A DNA stretch of 64,000 nt from Paraescarpia echinospica (lineage: Eukaryota; Annelida; Polychaeta; Sabellida; Siboglinidae), in NCBI GenBank assembly GCA_020002185.1, contig JAHLWY010000211.1, forward strand, positions 1 through 64,000, given 5' to 3'. The notes beneath the pieces were generated by a model that did not search any database, was not told the origin of the DNA, and saw only the letters and a program-made list of their open reading frames with translations. Below, one piece after another: positions 11,191 through 19,783 of the stretch; positions within the stretch are counted from its first letter, which is position 1; each line of letters begins with the position of its first letter. Both the position numbers and the translations under genes were made by a program.

Positions 11191-11204
11191 AGAGAATGAT
11201 AATG

Positions 11205-11212
11205 TATATAAA
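11205..11212 (+). promoter_or_regulatory. TATA box of the RPA-like gene
   Basis: TATATAAA lies 90 bases upstream of the ATG at 11303 and downstream of the in-frame ATG at 11183. Transcripts starting about 30 bases later would exclude the earlier ATG, which supports the 11303 start. Confidence 0.7.
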
Positions 11213-11302
11213 CCCAGGGTAAATCTAACAGGACAAACACTATCTCTCTCCGTCTCGCTGCTGCTGCTCTCGACTGTGCTTCACTCTTCACTGTTCGGCA
11301 AG

Positions 11303-11800
11303 ATGGCGACGTCCAACGTTAAGTCCTCCGAGGAAATGCTCCTGTCGGAACTCGAACAAGTAAGTGACGGAACGTACGCATTTGTTCGTCCACTGACACT
11401 AGTAACATGTGCTCTGTCTCCCGAATATGTATGCTACCCAGCATGTCGTATATGTAATCGGAAAGTTCTTCTTGAAACGACGAAAGGAGGGCACCATAAC
11501 GTCAGCATATGTCCGGTTCATGGTCGTCAGAAGGGTATTTCCGTATACAAGTATGCTATGGGTATGCTTTTTGCCGATCGCAGGGGCAACGAAGTGTGGG
11601 CCACAGGATTTGACCGTCTAGTCCAGGGGGTCGTGGGGGGAATGACAGCAATCGACTATATGTCGCTTAAAGCCGGCGACGAACGTTACCAGTCACTGAA
11701 TGTCCTACGTGGCAAACAGGCTAGGGTGACAATTAGAAAGTCAACAAAGGCAGACTATCGAAACTACACCATGGTAGCACTGGAAATAATCCAGCCGTAA
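11303..11800 (+). CDS. RPA70 C-terminal-like zinc OB-fold ssDNA-binding protein
   Basis: The 165-residue product resembles the C-terminal DNA-binding domain of replication protein A large subunit. YPACRICNRKV at 45-55 is the first zinc half (Cys48, Cys51) and CPVHG at 70-74 the second (Cys70, His73), embedded as in RPA70 DBD-C. It is followed by the strand pattern with D92, VWATGFDRL, a small-residue turn and TAIDYMSLK at 115-123, then the closing strands. RPA-C domains bind single-stranded DNA and hold the RPA trimer together. The start at 11303 has a good Kozak context (A at -3, G at +4) and follows a TATA box. The frame is intact. It could coat single-stranded DNA during protein-primed replication by the element's own PolB, or act with the neighbouring NADAR enzyme; both are inference. 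His in place of the fourth Cys is unusual. Confidence 0.75.
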   Translation: MATSNVKSSEEMLLSELEQVSDGTYAFVRPLTLVTCALSPEYVCYPACRICNRKVLLETTKGGHHNVSICPVHGRQKGISVYKYAMGMLFADRRGNEVWATGFDRLVQGVVGGMTAIDYMSLKAGDERYQSLNVLRGKQARVTIRKSTKADYRNYTMVALEIIQP

Positions 11801-11841
11801 GAGACGCCAACTGACAGTGACTCACTGTTAGGTGGCGCCTC
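11801..11841 (+). terminator. 3' stem-loop after the RPA-like gene
   Basis: Immediately after the stop codon, GAGACGCCAACTGACAGTGA pairs with CTCACTGTTAGGTGGCGCCTC over about 20 bp with few mismatches and almost no loop. A diverged second copy of the whole block is at about 11882-11930. The right arm ends GGCGCCTC, as in the hairpins at 13560 and 17460. Confidence 0.65.
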
Positions 11842-11931
11842 CTGACGGAGTATAGAGAGCGTCTGTTCCTAACTGTTGTAAGAGACGCCACCTGACAGTG
11901 ATGAAAGAGTAGGTGACGCCCCCAGACGGAG

Positions 11932-11934
<3 letters not shown>

Positions 11935-11993
<59 letters not shown>
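11935..11993 (+). repeat. (AG)n microsatellite
   Basis: About 28 AG units between the RPA-like gene and the next accessory gene. Confidence 0.95.
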
Positions 11994-11995
<2 letters not shown>

Positions 11996-12147
11996 CTGTC
12001 CCTAGTGGTTGAATGATGTCTCTCTGGCTGTCTGTCTATTTGACACTATGATGTAATTTCCTCTGACGTGTGTTGTAGACGCCTCCTTGGTCAACACCGA
12101 TTCCATCGTACTACGAGACAGTTCCGGTGTCAACCCCCGAGCGTGGG

Positions 12148-12963
12148 ATGAAACGCCGACTGTCCTTCGATGAAGACAATGTTGACGAGGCAAGTGTCAT
12201 TCATGTGGGGTCATGTTCTTGGTCTAGTGATCAGGATGACGATGATGATGTTGCTAATGATGGTGATTTTGATACTGATTGATCTGACGACGACGAGGGC
12301 CGGAGACGTAGTGAATTACAGGGTTCAGTAGAGAGGGTGAATGCCATTCAGAAGCGCGAGGACCAAATGATAGATGACGGCTTATTTATGGCCACTATAA
12401 CCGCTGCTTGCGTTCGCCAGGCAGCCGAGGGACTGTGGCGCCGCTATGCGAACGTTCACGAAGACGTGTACAAAGTGGATCGCTCGCGTATATTTCATAG
12501 CTACGATATGGTAGTATCCGATCTGGTATGCGTAGCGCGCACACCGTGGTTTGCTCGTGATGTCGCATCACGGGTGAAAACGAGTCTCCATAGCCGCGGT
12601 ATAACCGTGACGGATGAGAAGGAAGACGAAGCACTCACACCGAAGGAGGAAAGGCCACAGCCCTGGTACCAACAAGACGACACGGGGGAGGAAAGGCAGG
12701 CCTGGTGCTCCGAGCTGTGCGTGGTAGCACGCGATGCTATCGTCCGATTCGTAAGCAACGAACTGTGGCGCACGTTCGAAGGTGAGTCAAACGCCATCTA
12801 CCTGGTGCGTAGTGACCTGATCCAAGACAATTTGAGATATGCAGTACACCATTACAGGTTTATGGCGGACACACCGACGAGAGCACGTGACATCATAACA
12901 CGTGTGCAAGCCATCCTGCGTACACGTGGTATATCGCTGTCGGACGAGAAAACACCATGCTAA
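12148..12963 (+). pseudogene. Accessory protein with two 63-aa repeats, broken by TGA
   Basis: One reading frame runs from about 12079 (after a possible TGTTGTAG acceptor) to TAA at 12961-12963, interrupted only by TGA at 12280-12282. Before the stop it has Thr/Ser-Pro sites, a KRRLSFDED segment and a Ser/Asp-rich acidic run. After it, acidic sequence continues, so the stop looks like a single nonsense change rather than a gene boundary. The second part carries two copies of a 63-residue unit (12432-12621 and 12762-12951) that align without gaps; by eye 22 of 63 positions agree, including LWR at the start, TP..AR(D), TRGI and a closing DEK. The first ATG is placed at 12148; if the stop is real, a shorter protein could start at 12367. 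The family is not recognised; an all-helical duplicated domain seems likely. Confidence 0.55.
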
Positions 12964-13553
12964 TGTTGTTGTTGTTGTGTTGTCAGGTCACCGATGCCTC
13001 CTCTAGCGGACTAGTCCTCATTCAGAAATCGTATGAGGAAAACCCGCTAGAGTGGGCACCGAGAAAACGACGCCGCCACCACACCCCCATGCCACTACGA
13101 CAGGCCCTCCTCACCCAGTTACACGAGCAGCGTCACGTCTCATCTCCACTGCTAGAGATGTCATGTGATTGCGTGACACCACCATCCTCCACCGAAGCAT
13201 CATCACTGGACATGACATGCGAGGAGGATGACGACGACGACGTCGACGTCACCACGACCGCCTCCGAGTACGAGGCACTGAGGAGAGATCGGTCAACGCT
13301 CGACGTTGCCCACGACGGCCACATCATATGGTCGAAAACCGTAGCATCGATCCCGTGGGCGTATTCGGCGCCGTTTGACAGTGAGAGGCACCTCGAATTA
13401 AATATAGAGGCCCTAGCCGGGGTGCTGTTCGCGACACAGCGATGTAGTTTAGACGTGGCCGTGCGTACGATGTGCGATGAAATCGCGCGTAATGTCATGC
13501 GCGACGAACACGTCGCCTACATAATCCATGCCCTCCAGAGGCGCCTGCAGTGA
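12957..13553 (+). CDS. Acidic accessory protein, unknown function
   Basis: This frame of up to 198 codons overlaps the previous stop by seven bases. Its first dozen codons are a TTG-rich run that looks more like the 3' end of an intron (branch-like GCTAATG, T-rich tract, TGTCAG at 12981-12986), so the real exon may start at 12987 and be spliced to an upstream exon. The encoded protein has a basic APRKRRRHH patch suited to nuclear import, a Ser/Pro-rich middle, a MTCEEDDDDDVD acidic block resembling a degenerate Rb-binding LxCxE motif (Met for Leu), and a C-terminal helical region ending in ALQRRLQ. It ends in TGA and is followed by a hairpin. It sits with other non-core genes left of PolB. 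No family is recognised. Confidence 0.5.
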   Translation: MLMLLLLCCQVTDASSSGLVLIQKSYEENPLEWAPRKRRRHHTPMPLRQALLTQLHEQRHVSSPLLEMSCDCVTPPSSTEASSLDMTCEEDDDDDVDVTTTASEYEALRRDRSTLDVAHDGHIIWSKTVASIPWAYSAPFDSERHLELNIEALAGVLFATQRCSLDVAVRTMCDEIARNVMRDEHVAYIIHALQRRLQ

Positions 13554-13559
13554 CAACAA

Positions 13560-13604
13560 GAGGAAATGCGCCCCTACGACTATAGCTGGGGTTATAGGCG
13601 CCTC
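13560..13604 (+). terminator. 3' hairpin motif, copy after the acidic gene
   Basis: GAGGAAATGCGCCCC and a right arm containing GGGGTTATAGGCGCCTC lie just after the stop codon. Nearly the same sequence follows the PolB stop at 17460-17502. Arms GCGCC/GGCGC and GAG/CTC can pair around a bulge. Confidence 0.6.
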
Positions 13605-13687
13605 TTGTCTGTTACTGTAGGCGCTTATCTTTGCTTTATTACTCGCTTGTATTTGTATTCCTTTCGCTTTTATTGTAATATTCAATG

Positions 13688-13693
13688 AATAAA
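13688..13693 (+). terminator. Poly(A) signal AATAAA
   Basis: Canonical AATAAA 135 bases after the stop of the acidic accessory gene and before the PolB promoter. Confidence 0.6.
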
Positions 13694-13835
13694 GATGTAT
13701 GTATGTAATCCATGATTCCGGTGTCTGTTGTTCTTGCCTTCTTCATAGCTCGTTGCGATCGGTGAATACATACACGCCCACCTCCTCTCTGTCTATAGAT
13801 ACATACACGCACACTCATACAAGCCACGCCTCCTA

Positions 13836-13862
13836 TGACGTCACATAGTGTAGGATATATAG
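13836..13862 (+). promoter_or_regulatory. CRE plus TATA promoter of the PolB gene
   Basis: A perfect CRE palindrome TGACGTCA (13836-13843) precedes a TATATAG box (13856-13862), 42 bases upstream of the ATG at 13904. The CRE/TATA arrangement echoes the CRE-like sites upstream of the accessory genes. Confidence 0.7.
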
Positions 13863-13903
13863 AAACGTACAAGGATCTCCCATCCTTCAGTTGTAGGTAG
13901 ACC

Positions 13904-16900
13904 ATGAAGCAGCACACGTGTCGTCACTGCGGTCTCGTGCTCGATACACACGCCGACATACAACGCCACAAGATCAAACGCATTAATTATCAACACACGT
14001 AGACGACGACCATGCCTACAGTAAACCACCGTCACGAGTGGTGCCATCTGGCGAACCACCAAAAAGTGCTAGGCACCCCTGTTCGAGATGTGGAAGAGAC
14101 TTCACGAGACGACGGGACCTGGTATGTCACAACAGGAAGTCTTGTGACACCTCACAAAAAAGCGATACACTGCACCGCTGCGAGAGATGTGCACGTGAGT
14201 TCACGAGACGTGACAACCTGGTACGTCATATGAAGTCGGTATGTAGCCGACGTGCGGAAGCGAGCGACCCACCCCTACGCAAAGGAGCGAGACGCACAGA
14301 GCGACTACGTGTGAGTGCCGCCGGCGACGATGACGACCCGATACAACCACCACCCCGACTCCCCTTCGCCGATACTCTATCGAGGGAGCTACGAGACGTC
14401 GTCCGAGATCACTGGTCGACCATCCGAACCCACGTGGCTAGAGGACCCGTGCAATCCAGGTACAATTACAGAATGTCGACACCGGACACGAGCGCCCTAG
14501 AACCGTCACTGAAGATCATGTTCCGCGAACAGACGCACGCCTTTAAGATTAATCTTAGTTATGGTTTTGTCCTAAGGAACAAGACCACGAACAGGTACAG
14601 GTATTTTCATTCGTCTTGTAACTGTTGCGGCCTTACCTCGACGAACCGTGTCTGATCACAAACACTGCAGACTTTGATGCGTTTCTGGAACGTATCCGAG
14701 AAACTGACGTGCTGCAGTGGGTCATCAATCAGCGTCCGAACAGTCAATGGGTATGCGAGGTGGTCACGAATGTCACCTTCTTCGTCAATCACATCGTAGA
14801 TCATCCGATAGGATGTGTGGATATCACACTGCCGAGGTACATCAAACGAAACAAAGCCGTCATCGGATTGGAAACAGACCCCGTCAACAATATAAAGTAC
14901 ACCGACAATCTGTGTCTCTTCCGGTGTCTGGCTCTGCATCGTGGGTGCGACCGATACCACCTGGAACCCGCTGTGCGGGTACTCTACACGAAGTACGACC
15001 GTGACGGAGTGGCAATGAAAGACTTTGAAGGGGTGACGATGGACGATCTCTATCGCATCGAGACCACCTTTGAGACCAACGTGTGCGTCTACACACTCGT
15101 CAAACCGGAAGAAGAAGAAGAAGACGGAAAGGCGACTGCCGAACTCGTACGGCGGTCCTTGTGTCACTATCCCAAAACGATGTACGTCAATCGTCACGAG
15201 ACACACTATTCCTACATACAAGACGTGAACATGTACTGTCACTCTTATCGATGTAGGAAGTGCGGCGACGCGCTATGGAAAGGTGCTTGGGCACTAGAGA
15301 GACACGAGCGCGGGTGTACGGGAGGCGTGCGAAAGATCTATCCCGGTGGCGTCTACCGCCCGTCGCCGACAGTCTTCCAGCGCTTGGACGACGAAAACAT
15401 TCAGGTTGCCGAGTGTTTGCGCTACTATCCGTACCGCGCCACCTTCGACTTCGAGTCCTGGTTCGATACGTCACAGCTTCCGTCGGACAGCGCCAAAGTC
15501 CACTGGGTGGCTCGTCAAGTACCGTTGAGCGTGTCCCTGACGAGTAACGTACCCGGATTCGAACAGGTGCAATGCCTCATCACGGACGGCGACAGTTGGT
15601 ATCCAACATGATGACCATTCTTCAGAGGATGAGCGAGGCAGCCTACGAAGCCATCGTAGACAGTTACGAAGGCACCCTCCACGAACTCGTGGAGGCTATC
15701 GTGACGGGGGACGAACAGTTGCATTGTATCTGTGGTCGATATCACAAGAGATGCCGACGGGATGGTACACGCGACGACGGGAAGAGAAGGAGTTCCGACC
15801 CGAAGCGGCACAGCCCACAGGTCAGATGGCCGCCGAATGGCTGACGTGGGAGTCCGAAAGCACGGGACTCACCATACGTCACCAGTCCAACGGTCGAGAG
15901 AAGCGCATCGGTAAACTGTCGGTGGACGGTTGGTGCAGCGAAACGAAGAAGTCCTATCAGTTTCACGGATGCTACTACCACGGTTGTCCGTGCACCGGTC
16001 GTGAGGTCAACGAAGTCAACGGGAAACCCATGACGCAACTGCTCGCCGAAACGCGAAATAACACAGCTTAACTTCGACACTTTGTGAAGGTCGTCGAGTT
16101 GTGGGAATGCGAGTGGAAGGTCGCGAGACGCGATCCATGCGTGAAACAGTTTCTGGACGTTCGTCAACGCCGTCGACACGTGCGCTGGAAAATGACGTCA
16201 CAACAGATCCTGACAGGCGTGCGCAACGGTAGCGTGTTCGGTATGATTCAGTGCGACATACGTGTACCGGAGGACCTGCGCACGCACTTTGCCGAGATGC
16301 AGCCCATCTTCAAGAACATTCACCTGACCCGCGACGACTTCGGACCATTCATGCGTCGCTACGCCGAAGAACACGACATCATGACAACCCCACGTCGCAT
16401 GCTCGTCGGGAGTTATCGTGGGGATAAGATCTTGCTCGCCACACCTCTCTTGCGATGGTATCTCGCGCACGGACTCGAGGTGACGCACGTCTACCAGGTC
16501 ATCGAGTACCCACCGGTCGCCTGCTTCCGACGATTCGGCGAGGCGGTGTCCACCGCACGACGCGAAGGAGACGCCCATCCCGACAAGGCCATGATCGCGG
16601 ACACCAACAAACTTATGGGCAATTCTTCCTATGGGAAATTTATCACCAACGTCGATAAGCACCGCGAGGTCACCTACTGCACGGAAAAGAGGGCATCGTC
16701 CGCGATCAACAATCGTCGCTTCCGCCAACTCGACGTCGTCACCGCCGATGCGTACGAGATCGAAATGCACAAGCGCACCGTCAAATACGCACTGCCCACG
16801 CACGTGGGATTCTTCGTGTTGCAGTGGGCCAAACTGCGCATGTTGGAGTTCTACTACGACTTAATGGTCAGGTACGTGGATCGTACGCTGTTCGAGTACT

Positions 16901-17436
16901 GCGAAATCGATACGGACAGCGCCTATTTGGCTCTGGCCGGAGAGTCCTTCGACGACCTCGAGACCCCGGCACTGCGCGAGCACTACTATCGTCACCGCTC
17001 CGAATGGCTACCGTCCGAATGTTGCGACGATCATCAGAACGACTACATGCGCTGTCGGCTGGCCGGACGTCCGTGGAACGGCACCGAGACGTGTTGCAAG
17101 GCGCGCAAGGCGTACGACAAGAGAACACCGGGTCTCTTCAAGGTCGAATGGTTCGGCGACTGTTTCCAGGGACTGTGCAGCAAGACCTACTATTGTTCGG
17201 GTACGGTCAATAAATACACCACCAAAGGACTGAACAAACGACTAAACACCATCGACAAGCAGGCGTTCCTGGACGTGCTGACCAATCGTCGCAGTGGAAG
17301 CGTAGTGAACCGCGGGTTCCGGATCAATCACTCGTCCGTGCTGACGTACACCCAGGAACGTACGGCGTTGACCTACTTCTACGCCAAGCGCGTGGTCAAC
17401 GAGGACGGAATCACCACGGGTCCGGTGGACGTGTAA
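13904..17436 (+). pseudogene. polB: Protein-primed DNA polymerase B (PolB), degraded
   Basis: The gene opens at ATG 13904, 42 bases after a TATA box. A first C2H2 finger (frame closing at 14002) and two more fingers in another frame (14080-14250) form the usual Polinton N-terminus. The N-terminal domain then shifts frame near 14630. The exonuclease start with Asp-Phe-Glu (about 15447-15455) follows. Another frame change occurs near 15600. Near 15715 the sequence jumps to the ALYLW region of polymerase motif A, so the rest of the exonuclease (Exo II, Exo III) and the linker are missing. A TAA at 16069-16071 replaces a codon in otherwise conserved sequence. From there to 17436 the frame is intact, with KLMGNSSYG (motif B, 16609-16635) and DTDS (motif C, 16909-16920). 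The normal product primes from a terminal protein and copies the element; this copy cannot make it whole. Confidence 0.93.
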
Positions 17437-17459
17437 CGCCGAACCACTGCTGACACGAT

Positions 17460-17502
17460 GAGGAAATGCGCCCCTACGTCAGTTGGGGTTATAGGCGCCT
17501 CT
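17460..17502 (+). terminator. 3' hairpin motif, copy after PolB
   Basis: Second occurrence of the GAGGAAATGCGCCCC ... GGGGTTATAGGCGCCTC block, 23 bases after the PolB stop. It differs from the 13560 copy mainly in the loop. Confidence 0.6.
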
Positions 17503-17590
17503 AGCTGTGATGCGGTTAGTAGGCAGAGACACACGAAAAAAGATAACACTATTTAGACAGATGCCACGCAATCGATAGTCATAGCGCAGC

Positions 17591-17770
17591 ATGTCACGGA
17601 CGGGAGCGGTCGTCGCTGTAGCACTAGTGGGAATACTCGGTCTGTACCTGTACGTCTTGTACGTCTTGTTCCGCGATCCCTTCCTTCGTTGGTGTGGTGG
17701 AGGTGTCGTCGTCGCATCTAACAGCACAGTGGACAACGCGACATTGTCGAACGCCACCAACGACTACTAG
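17591..17770 (+). CDS. Small single-pass membrane protein
   Basis: A 59-codon frame starts at ATG 17591 and ends at TAG 17768-17770, just before the ATPase start. Residues 5-27 form one hydrophobic helix (VVAVALVGILGLYLYVLYVL). The C-terminal tail carries three N-glycosylation sequons (Asn44, Asn49, Asn54), so that side would face the secretory lumen if the protein enters the ER. Small membrane proteins next to the ATPase are common in Polintons, but I cannot name this one. Confidence 0.55.
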   Translation: MSRTGAVVAVALVGILGLYLYVLYVLFRDPFLRWCGGGVVVASNSTVDNATLSNATNDY

Positions 17771-17781
17771 ACGGACACGCG

Positions 17782-18369
17782 ATGGAAACACCCCTTCACC
17801 TGCATCGTCGCGGGTCCGACGGGATGCGGTTAGAGCACGTTCGTGATGCGTCTGCTACGTCACGCCGCAACGATGATCTATCCGCCTCCAGAGAAGATCG
17901 CGTGGTGTTACGGCGTATGGCAGAGCGCCTACGTCGACAACGACCTGGTACGCTTCGAGGAAGGTTTGCATCGACGCGTAACCTCGTGGTCATCGACGAT
18001 CTGATGGCGGAAACGGACGAACGGGTCACGACCTTGTTCACGAAAAAGAGTCATCACCAGAACACGTCCGTACTGTATCTCGTGCAGAACCTGTTTCCGA
18101 AGAAAAAGGAGAGTCGCACGATCAGTCTGAACGCGCACTACTTGGCGGTCTTCAAGAATCCTCGCGACGCGTCACAGATCGGACACTTGGCGCGACAGAT
18201 GTATCCGGGACGCCTGAAGTTTGTACAGGAAGCGTTCCGAGACGCCACGGTGCTCCCTTACGGTTATCTTCTCGTCGATCTGAAACAGGACACGCCCGAC
18301 GACATGCGTCTGCGCACGGGCGTCCTTCCGGACGACGGTGTCCAGTACGTGTACCAACCCAAGGTATAA
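17782..18369 (+). pseudogene. Genome-packaging ATPase (FtsK/HerA type), broken
   Basis: The C-terminal two thirds from NLVVIDDLM (Walker B, near 17980-18008) to 18369 match Polinton packaging ATPases closely, with the typical FTKKSHHQNTSVLYLVQNLF, FKNPRDASQIGHLARQMYPG and YGYLLVDLKQDTPDD blocks. The N-terminal third is present in a different frame: a GPTGCG P-loop followed by TAG at 17831-17833 exactly where the Walker A lysine codon should be, then a normal helix and YPPPEKIAWCYG. Hence there is a frame change close to the ATG (17782), a nonsense codon at the catalytic lysine, and another frame change with some loss near 17970. The family pumps DNA into capsids. The 195-codon open frame from 17782 begins out of frame and is not a functional product. 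Confidence 0.92.
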
Positions 18370-18426
18370 GACGTCCGCGCACGCGCCTCGTCCCTTCAGT
18401 CGCAGCGTGGTTGTGAAGACAGCAGC

Positions 18427-18798
18427 ATGTCCGAACTCGTGAAGAAACACCTCCTCTACATACAGACGCTGAACAGGTACAAGAGCACGAAATTGAGACG
18501 AGCCATCATCAGAAACGCCGACGCCGATCTGTTGTGTGCACTAGCCGAGTGTGCCTACAACATATTGAAGAAGAACTTGCCCTTGACCGACGCGCAGAGA
18601 CGCGCTCTGAGTGTGTACAAAACAAACCTGCGCGCTTTGGCACAGAGAGACGCGCCGGCGGCGAGGAGACGTCGCATCTTGCTACGGGGTAACAACCAGG
18701 GCGGCGGGGGACAGACCGGTGGTTTCCTGTCGGCGCTGCTGGCACCTTTGGCCGGTGCGGTCTTTCTACCCTTGCTAAAACAGGTGCTACTCAAGTAG
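18427..18798 (+). CDS. Conserved Polinton protein, unknown function
   Basis: The 123-residue product has a basic helical N-terminal region (KHLLYIQTLNRYKSTKLRRAIIRNAD), a conserved LTDAQRRALSVYKTNLRAL block at 53-71, a run of arginines, a glycine patch, and a hydrophobic end (GGFLSALLAPLAGAVFLPLLKQVLL). Proteins of this layout occur between the ATPase and capsid genes in many animal Polintons. The membrane-active-looking C-terminus suggests a minor virion component, but this is inference. Frame intact; ATG at 18427 follows the ATPase by 57 bases. Confidence 0.75.
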   Translation: MSELVKKHLLYIQTLNRYKSTKLRRAIIRNADADLLCALAECAYNILKKNLPLTDAQRRALSVYKTNLRALAQRDAPAARRRRILLRGNNQGGGGQTGGFLSALLAPLAGAVFLPLLKQVLLK

Positions 18799-18807
18799 AC
18801 GACGACG

Positions 18808-19593
18808 ATGGAACACGCACGGAAGATGGCCTTGGTAGATCCGCGACTGTTGGACAGTCTACGCGCACCGGCACCGACGGATACCCTAGGACGTAAAGTA
18901 CAGGTGCTCGACGACGAGATGAAAGTCATACTCGACAGACAAGATCTCGCCGACGGCGACAAGGTTGTCATGTATAATCAAGTGTTGCAACGCTACAACG
19001 CGTTGGCCGATCGACGCGCGCGCGAACCGGTGCGCGTGATGACGGTCAACAAGGACACGTCCTCGGTGGCGGCGGCCAATACGGACCCGACCCCGCCAGA
19101 GGCGGGGGCGACAGGTATGGAAGCGGCGGTGGCGGCAGGTATGGAAGCGGACGTCGTCGACAGCGTTCCCAAGGCGCTGCAGGCCAAAGCCAGACGACTG
19201 ATGGAACGTCTGAAACGAGACGTCGCGTGGAGTGCGCGCGGAGAGCTGATGCACAAAGGCGTAGCGGTACCCGGAAGTAACGTGGTGGATCTCGTGAACG
19301 ATCTGTTGCGCCAGCGCAAGACCGTCGGCACTCCGACGAGGTGGCAGGTGTTTGCGCGCCAACTCGGCGCCATGAATCTGCCCATGGAGTTGGTGGGTAA
19401 CGAGGTCAGGAGACTGGCCATTCAACAGGAACAAAGGAAGAGTGCCGTAGCGGCGGCGGGTACACGATCACTCAGTAGAGCACGTCGAACGCTGCAGTGG
19501 ACACCCCTCGTGCGGAGACGATCTCGAATGAGCCCGTCCGCTCTACCTACGCCACCGTCGTCGACCAGTAAGTCGTGGGAGCGTCTCGAATAA
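18808..19593 (+). CDS. Conserved Polinton structural-type protein, unknown function
   Basis: The 261-residue protein starts 9 bases after the preceding stop. It opens with a DPRLLDSLR...LGRKVQVLDDEMKVILDRQDL region typical of Polinton neighbours of the ATPase, predicted coiled-coil, followed by an Ala/Gly/Pro linker (about residues 85-120). A second conserved region from about 121 to 210 includes GSNVVDLVNDLLRQRK and NLPMELVGN. The C-terminus is Arg/Ser/Pro-rich. No enzymatic motif is visible. The position suggests a virion or assembly role. Frame intact. Confidence 0.7.
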   Translation: MEHARKMALVDPRLLDSLRAPAPTDTLGRKVQVLDDEMKVILDRQDLADGDKVVMYNQVLQRYNALADRRAREPVRVMTVNKDTSSVAAANTDPTPPEAGATGMEAAVAAGMEADVVDSVPKALQAKARRLMERLKRDVAWSARGELMHKGVAVPGSNVVDLVNDLLRQRKTVGTPTRWQVFARQLGAMNLPMELVGNEVRRLAIQQEQRKSAVAAAGTRSLSRARRTLQWTPLVRRRSRMSPSALPTPPSSTSKSWERLE

Positions 19594-19624
19594 AAGAGGC
19601 GCACCGTCTCGATTCACCGACATA

Positions 19625-19783
19625 ATGTACGATACACGGGACAGTCTAACACGTCGTCTGTTTACCGGTGTCGCTTACGCCGGAATTCCCATCGTGTGCG
19701 GGATTATCATCGATTATATCATACGATCATGGTGCGACGACGGAAACAGCTGGAGGACGTCTACTTCGACCCCTCCAAGGTAG
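19625..19783 (+). CDS. Small hydrophobic protein overlapping the integrase start
   Basis: A 52-codon frame starts at ATG 19625 and ends at TAG 19781-19783, overlapping the first 55 bases of integrase in another frame. Residues 14-35 form a hydrophobic segment (TGVAYAGIPIVCGIIIDYII). It could be a single-pass membrane peptide. Support is limited to the start codon, composition and position. Confidence 0.4.
   Translation: MYDTRDSLTRRLFTGVAYAGIPIVCGIIIDYIIRSWCDDGNSWRTSTSTPPR

Noticed and set aside
11183..11302. Upstream in-frame ATG of the RPA-like gene
   Set aside because: It precedes the TATA box, and the encoded hydrophobic extension is not part of the domain; the 11303 ATG has a better context.
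12957..12990. Signal peptide at the start of the acidic accessory gene
   Set aside because: The Leu-rich start comes from a TTG repeat that looks like an intron end (branch-like GCTAATG, T-rich tract, CAG), and the rest of the protein is acidic and nuclear in style.
13836..13843. CRE near PolB as chance only
   Set aside because: Considered as coincidence, but its position just upstream of a TATA box and the CRE-like cores in the other promoter blocks make a regulatory role more likely, so it was kept as a feature.
17782..17970. First third of the open frame at the ATPase locus
   Set aside because: It is out of frame with the true P-loop coding sequence, so its Arg-rich product is not the ATPase N-terminus.
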